From positions 868,001-932,000 of the forward strand of contig CAKTDA010000001.1 in NCBI GenBank assembly GCA_934541105.1: DNA of 64,000 nucleotides. The letters run 5' to 3'. The notes under the pieces were generated by a model, which saw only the letters and a program-made list of their open reading frames with translations, was not told the origin of the DNA and ran no database searches. Source of the stretch: an uncultured Luteitalea sp. (GTDB lineage Bacteria > Acidobacteriota > Vicinamibacteria > Vicinamibacterales > Vicinamibacteraceae). Numbering within the stretch: the stretch's first letter is position 1; every line of letters begins with the position of its first letter. The translations under genes and the position numbers were made by a program. Below are positions 61,278 through 64,000 of the stretch, piece after piece.

Positions 61278-64000
61278 AGTGTCACCACGTCGCCCTGACG
61301 GACGGTGATCGTCTGCCGGCGCTCGGATCCGTCCGGGCGCCGGATCAGCACGTCGTGCGTGCCGACCTTGATCTGCAGGGCCGCCGGCAGCGTCCCGGCG
61401 CGCTCCCCATCCACGAAGACCTCCGTGCCCGGCTCGTCGTTCACCTGCAGGGGCGCCATTGGCAACTGCAGCGCGACACGGGCGACGGCACCGGGCTCGA
61501 TCGTCACGGTGAAGGCCTGCTCGATGCGCAGCGCTTCACTCACCGCCTGGACGCGATGCGTGCCGGGCGGCATCAGGATCTGGCCGTCCATGCTGGAGCC
61601 GATCTTCTTGCGGTTGAGCACCAGCCCGACCTCGAGGGGCGAGTCCACGACGATCCAGCCGGCAAAGATCGGCACGTCGATCGGCGTGGTCTCGTTTGCC
61701 GCCACGGTCGCCACGGCGCGCACCGTACCGGCCTCGCTGCGCAGCACGAGTTCCCGCCTGCCGACCGGCAGGTCCTCGATGAGCAGCGGCGCCTTGCCGC
61801 GCGAGGCGCCATCCACGAACACTTCGGCTCCGGCCGGCGTCGATGACACCTGCAGCCGCCCCGTGGCGGCCCGGTCGGCAACCGGCCAGGCGAGCGCCTG
61901 CGTCGTCACGACGCCAAGACTGATCTCGACGGGCATCTCGCGGCGCTGGCTGCCATGGCGGAGTGTGAGCGTGTGCCGGCCCGGTGACAGTTCCTCACGA
62001 AGCGGCGTCTTGCCCACCACCTTGCCGTCGATCGCCACCTCGACGCCGTCCTGCGACGTCTGCACGACGAGCGTGCCTGACGCGCCGGGCTGGACCCACC
62101 ACCACGCGGCGAACGCGCCGCCCTGGAACAGGGCGACGAGGATGCAGGCAGCAATCACCCGCCGCCAGTTCGTGCCCCGCGACGCAGGTGTCACGACGAC
62201 AGGCGCCCAGATGTCGGAGGCACCCTGACGGTTCGTGGCTGGGGCGATCGGGCCGATGTGATCGGCCATCGAGGTCACGGCATGGCCGGCCCTCGGTGCG
62301 ATCTCGTCGAGATCGGGCATCCCCACCGCACGGATCTCCGGCTCGATCTGCACGACCGGTTCGAAGGGCGCGCGCATGGCCTGCGGCCGTGGCGGCGTCG
62401 GGGCTGATGCGGGCGCGCTTGCGGCGCCGACAGGGACCGCAACGGGGCCGTCGGCGTCGACAGTCTCGACACGCGGCGCTTCGGGCGCGTCGTTCAGCGC
62501 GACCTGCGGCACGCGGGCGGCGCGGAGATCGGCAGGCGGCGTCCACGTCGGCACTTCGCGTTCGAGCAGCGAAGGTCCCTGTCCGGGCTGCTCCGCCGGC
62601 GTCGGCGCCATCGCGACGACGGGGAGATCCGGCACGGCCACGATGGCCGCTGCCGCGGTGACATCGTCTGGTGCTGACGGCGTCACGCTGCCGGGCAGCG
62701 CGCTCGCCTTCTTGCGACGGGTGCGCCGGCGTCGCCTGCGCGGCTGGGCGGCCGGCGGGTCCGCCGCGGGAGGTCCTGCCGCCTGTTCGTCGGACTCTTC
62801 GTCTGCGGGCGGATCGCCGGCAGTTGCCTCCCCGAACGCGGGCTCCCGTTCCTCCACCGCCACGATGTCGGCCGGAGCCGGAAGGTCGTCGTAGAGAAAC
62901 GCTGCCTCCGGCTCGGGCTGCTCGGACGGCAACTGCTCCCACACCGACGCGTCGGCATCGTCGTCCACGATGACGACTTCGGGAACGACCGGGACTTCGG
63001 GAACGACCGGGACTTCGGGCTCCGGCGTCGGCTCCGGTTCGACGTCGGCGGCCTGCACCTCCGGTTCGTGTACAACGTCCTCGAAGAACGTCGCGACCTG
63101 GAGGAGCGGCTGCACGTCGTCGTCCACGACTCCAGACCCATCGTCGGCAGGCGAGGGTACGGCGTCGAGTTCGACCGTGCCGCCGAACAACGGCGAGAAC
63201 GGCCGCGCGGGGACGTCGGCGAGCAGGGCTGCGCGCCAGTCGCCGGCCGCAGCTGGTTCCTCCAGGCCCGAAGCTTCGACGACCGGCTCTACGAACGGGG
63301 AGTCCTCGCCCAGCGGTTGCTCGCACAGCGGTTGCTCGAGGACCGGTTCGCCGAGGACCGACTCGTCCAGCACGGCGTCGTCGGACACCGGCTCCACCGA
63401 GAGCGGCTCGCGTGCCACGACGTCGGCAGGCGGGTGTTCCTCAGCGGCAGCTTCGACGAGCACCGGTTCGTCGGCTATCGCGAAGGCGTCAGCTTCCGCG
63501 CACACGACGCCCGGCGACGAAAGTGCGGCCACGCGCTCTTCGAGATCCTCGAGAGAGATGTACCCGTACGACTCGCCGACGCCCCGCGCGACTTCGGCTG
63601 GTTCGACTGGTTCAACTGGTTCAACGGGTTCAACGGCTTCGCCTGCTTCCGCTGCTTCCACCGGTTCCACTGCTTCGGCTGTCTGGGCGGGTGCGGCTGC
63701 CTCCACCACCGGCGTGTCCACCACGGCCTCTGCCACCCCGGCGACGACGGTCTCGGCGGCGGGCAGCTCCACGGCTGGCTCGACATCGTCGAAAGCCGGG
63801 GGCTCGTCGGCAGGCGCGAGTTCCTGGGTCACCGGCAGCTCGCCGACGGGTATCTCGGGCGCCAGGAGTTGTTCGTCGTCGGCAGCGAACGTCATCCCGT
63901 CACACGACGGGTCGGTGTCAACCTGTCCGATCACAGCGGGCTCGGCGACGGCCTCGACGGGTAGCGGAACATCGGCGAACACGCTGACATCGGCCAGGCT
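61274..64000 (-). CDS. Very acidic PEGA-domain membrane protein, partial
   Basis: The frame is open to the right edge, so the N-terminus lies outside the window; at least 909 residues are present. A long Glu/Ala/Val/Pro-rich region (VEAAEAGEAVEPVEPVEPVEP is a repeat of EPV) is followed by an Arg/Lys run (QPRRRRRRTRRKKASA), a membrane segment (VIAACILVALFQGGAFAAWWW) and three PEGA-type beta domains at the C-terminus (GTLVVQTSQDGVEVAIDGKVVGKTPL; GRLQVSSTPAGAEVFVDGASRGKAPL; GWIVVDSPLEVGLVLNRKKIG). The stop overlaps the NYN gene by 4 bp (CTAG). The role is unknown; the layout suggests a cytoplasmic acidic arm and an external beta module. Confidence 0.8.
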   Translation of the reverse strand, partial: SLADVSVFADVPLPVEAVAEPAVIGQVDTDPSCDGMTFAADDEQLLAPEIPVGELPVTQELAPADEPPAFDDVEPAVELPAAETVVAGVAEAVVDTPVVEAAAPAQTAEAVEPVEAAEAGEAVEPVEPVEPVEPAEVARGVGESYGYISLEDLEERVAALSSPGVVCAEADAFAIADEPVLVEAAAEEHPPADVVAREPLSVEPVSDDAVLDESVLGEPVLEQPLCEQPLGEDSPFVEPVVEASGLEEPAAAGDWRAALLADVPARPFSPLFGGTVELDAVPSPADDGSGVVDDDVQPLLQVATFFEDVVHEPEVQAADVEPEPTPEPEVPVVPEVPVVPEVVIVDDDADASVWEQLPSEQPEPEAAFLYDDLPAPADIVAVEEREPAFGEATAGDPPADEESDEQAAGPPAADPPAAQPRRRRRRTRRKKASALPGSVTPSAPDDVTAAAAIVAVPDLPVVAMAPTPAEQPGQGPSLLEREVPTWTPPADLRAARVPQVALNDAPEAPRVETVDADGPVAVPVGAASAPASAPTPPRPQAMRAPFEPVVQIEPEIRAVGMPDLDEIAPRAGHAVTSMADHIGPIAPATNRQGASDIWAPVVVTPASRGTNWRRVIAACILVALFQGGAFAAWWWVQPGASGTLVVQTSQDGVEVAIDGKVVGKTPLREELSPGRHTLTLRHGSQRREMPVEISLGVVTTQALAWPVADRAATGRLQVSSTPAGAEVFVDGASRGKAPLLIEDLPVGRRELVLRSEAGTVRAVATVAANETTPIDVPIFAGWIVVDSPLEVGLVLNRKKIGSSMDGQILMPPGTHRVQAVSEALRIEQAFTVTIEPGAVARVALQLPMAPLQVNDEPGTEVFVDGERAGTLPAALQIKVGTHDVLIRRPDGSERRQTITVRQGDVVTL

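Overview
This 64 kb window is a gene-dense, high-GC (about two thirds G+C by eye) stretch of a free-living, Gram-negative-type bacterial chromosome. The gene content resembles Acidobacteriota, most likely the Vicinamibacteria/Luteitalea lineage. It includes exported DUF1080 proteins, Tat-exported Gfo/Idh/MocA oxidoreductases and sugar isomerases, PEGA-domain proteins, a BlaI/M56 pair, DUF6152 and DUF6644 proteins, an RND efflux operon and many U-less hairpins. The taxonomic assignment is inference from gene content; there is no rRNA here. I see no prophage, CRISPR array, insertion sequence or plasmid module.

Layout. 1-3054: the start of an exported protein running off the left edge, then uvrA. 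3113-6159: an amino-sugar operon (GlcN6P deaminase, MFS permease, GlcNAc6P deacetylase). 6270-8564: a membrane hybrid histidine kinase. 8595-11888: DUF1080 protein, Bpt aminoacyl-transferase, tRNA-Thr(CGT) embedded in short repeats, and a CNNM/CorC-type membrane protein. 11890-17681: a small coiled-coil protein divergent from a LOG-family enzyme, then a run of redox and transport genes (Gfo/Idh/MocA, SDR, NTT-like transporter, aldo/keto reductase). 17682-25947: exported adhesin-like DUF4097 protein, GNAT, EEP phosphohydrolase lipoprotein, esterase, SDR, PEGA protein, two small unknowns and a second Gfo/Idh/MocA. 25996-30180: ABC-F ATPase, a second DUF1080 protein, DUF6152/DUF6644 pair and small proteins. 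30229-33748: a BlaI repressor and M56 metallopeptidase preceded by two clear operator palindromes, then a 49-aa membrane protein and a BON lipoprotein. 33752-45143: radical SAM enzyme, DUF4190, DUF2752, MsrA, two histidine kinases, PhoD, ManA, sugar isomerase, threonine deaminase and a HAD phosphatase. 45181-48384: exported unknown, MetK, an orphan integrase-arm-like protein and dUTPase. 48456-55128: tetR-tolC-MFP-RND efflux operon. 55369-59512: glycosidase-like protein, ATP-grasp ligase, DUF485/SSS symporter. 59628-64000: a NYN-LOTUS putative RNA-binding nuclease converging on a very acidic PEGA membrane protein cut by the right edge.

Physiologically, the window suggests an aerobic heterotroph that degrades glycans and amino sugars: NagA/NagB, the DUF1080 proteins, ManA, the oxidoreductases and the esterase all act on carbohydrate. 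It also carries strong envelope-stress and efflux functions.

Three genome-scale signals stand out beyond the genes. First, at least ten start codons sit exactly six bases after a TANNNT hexamer and lack a Shine-Dalgarno sequence, which implies common leaderless transcription. Second, degenerate 7-bp short tandem repeats occupy at least eight intergenic gaps, and in three unrelated genes (bpt, the HAD phosphatase, metK) the repeat supplies the last two codons and the stop codon (GAA GTC TGA). Third, perfect GC-rich hairpins without a U-tract follow several operons.
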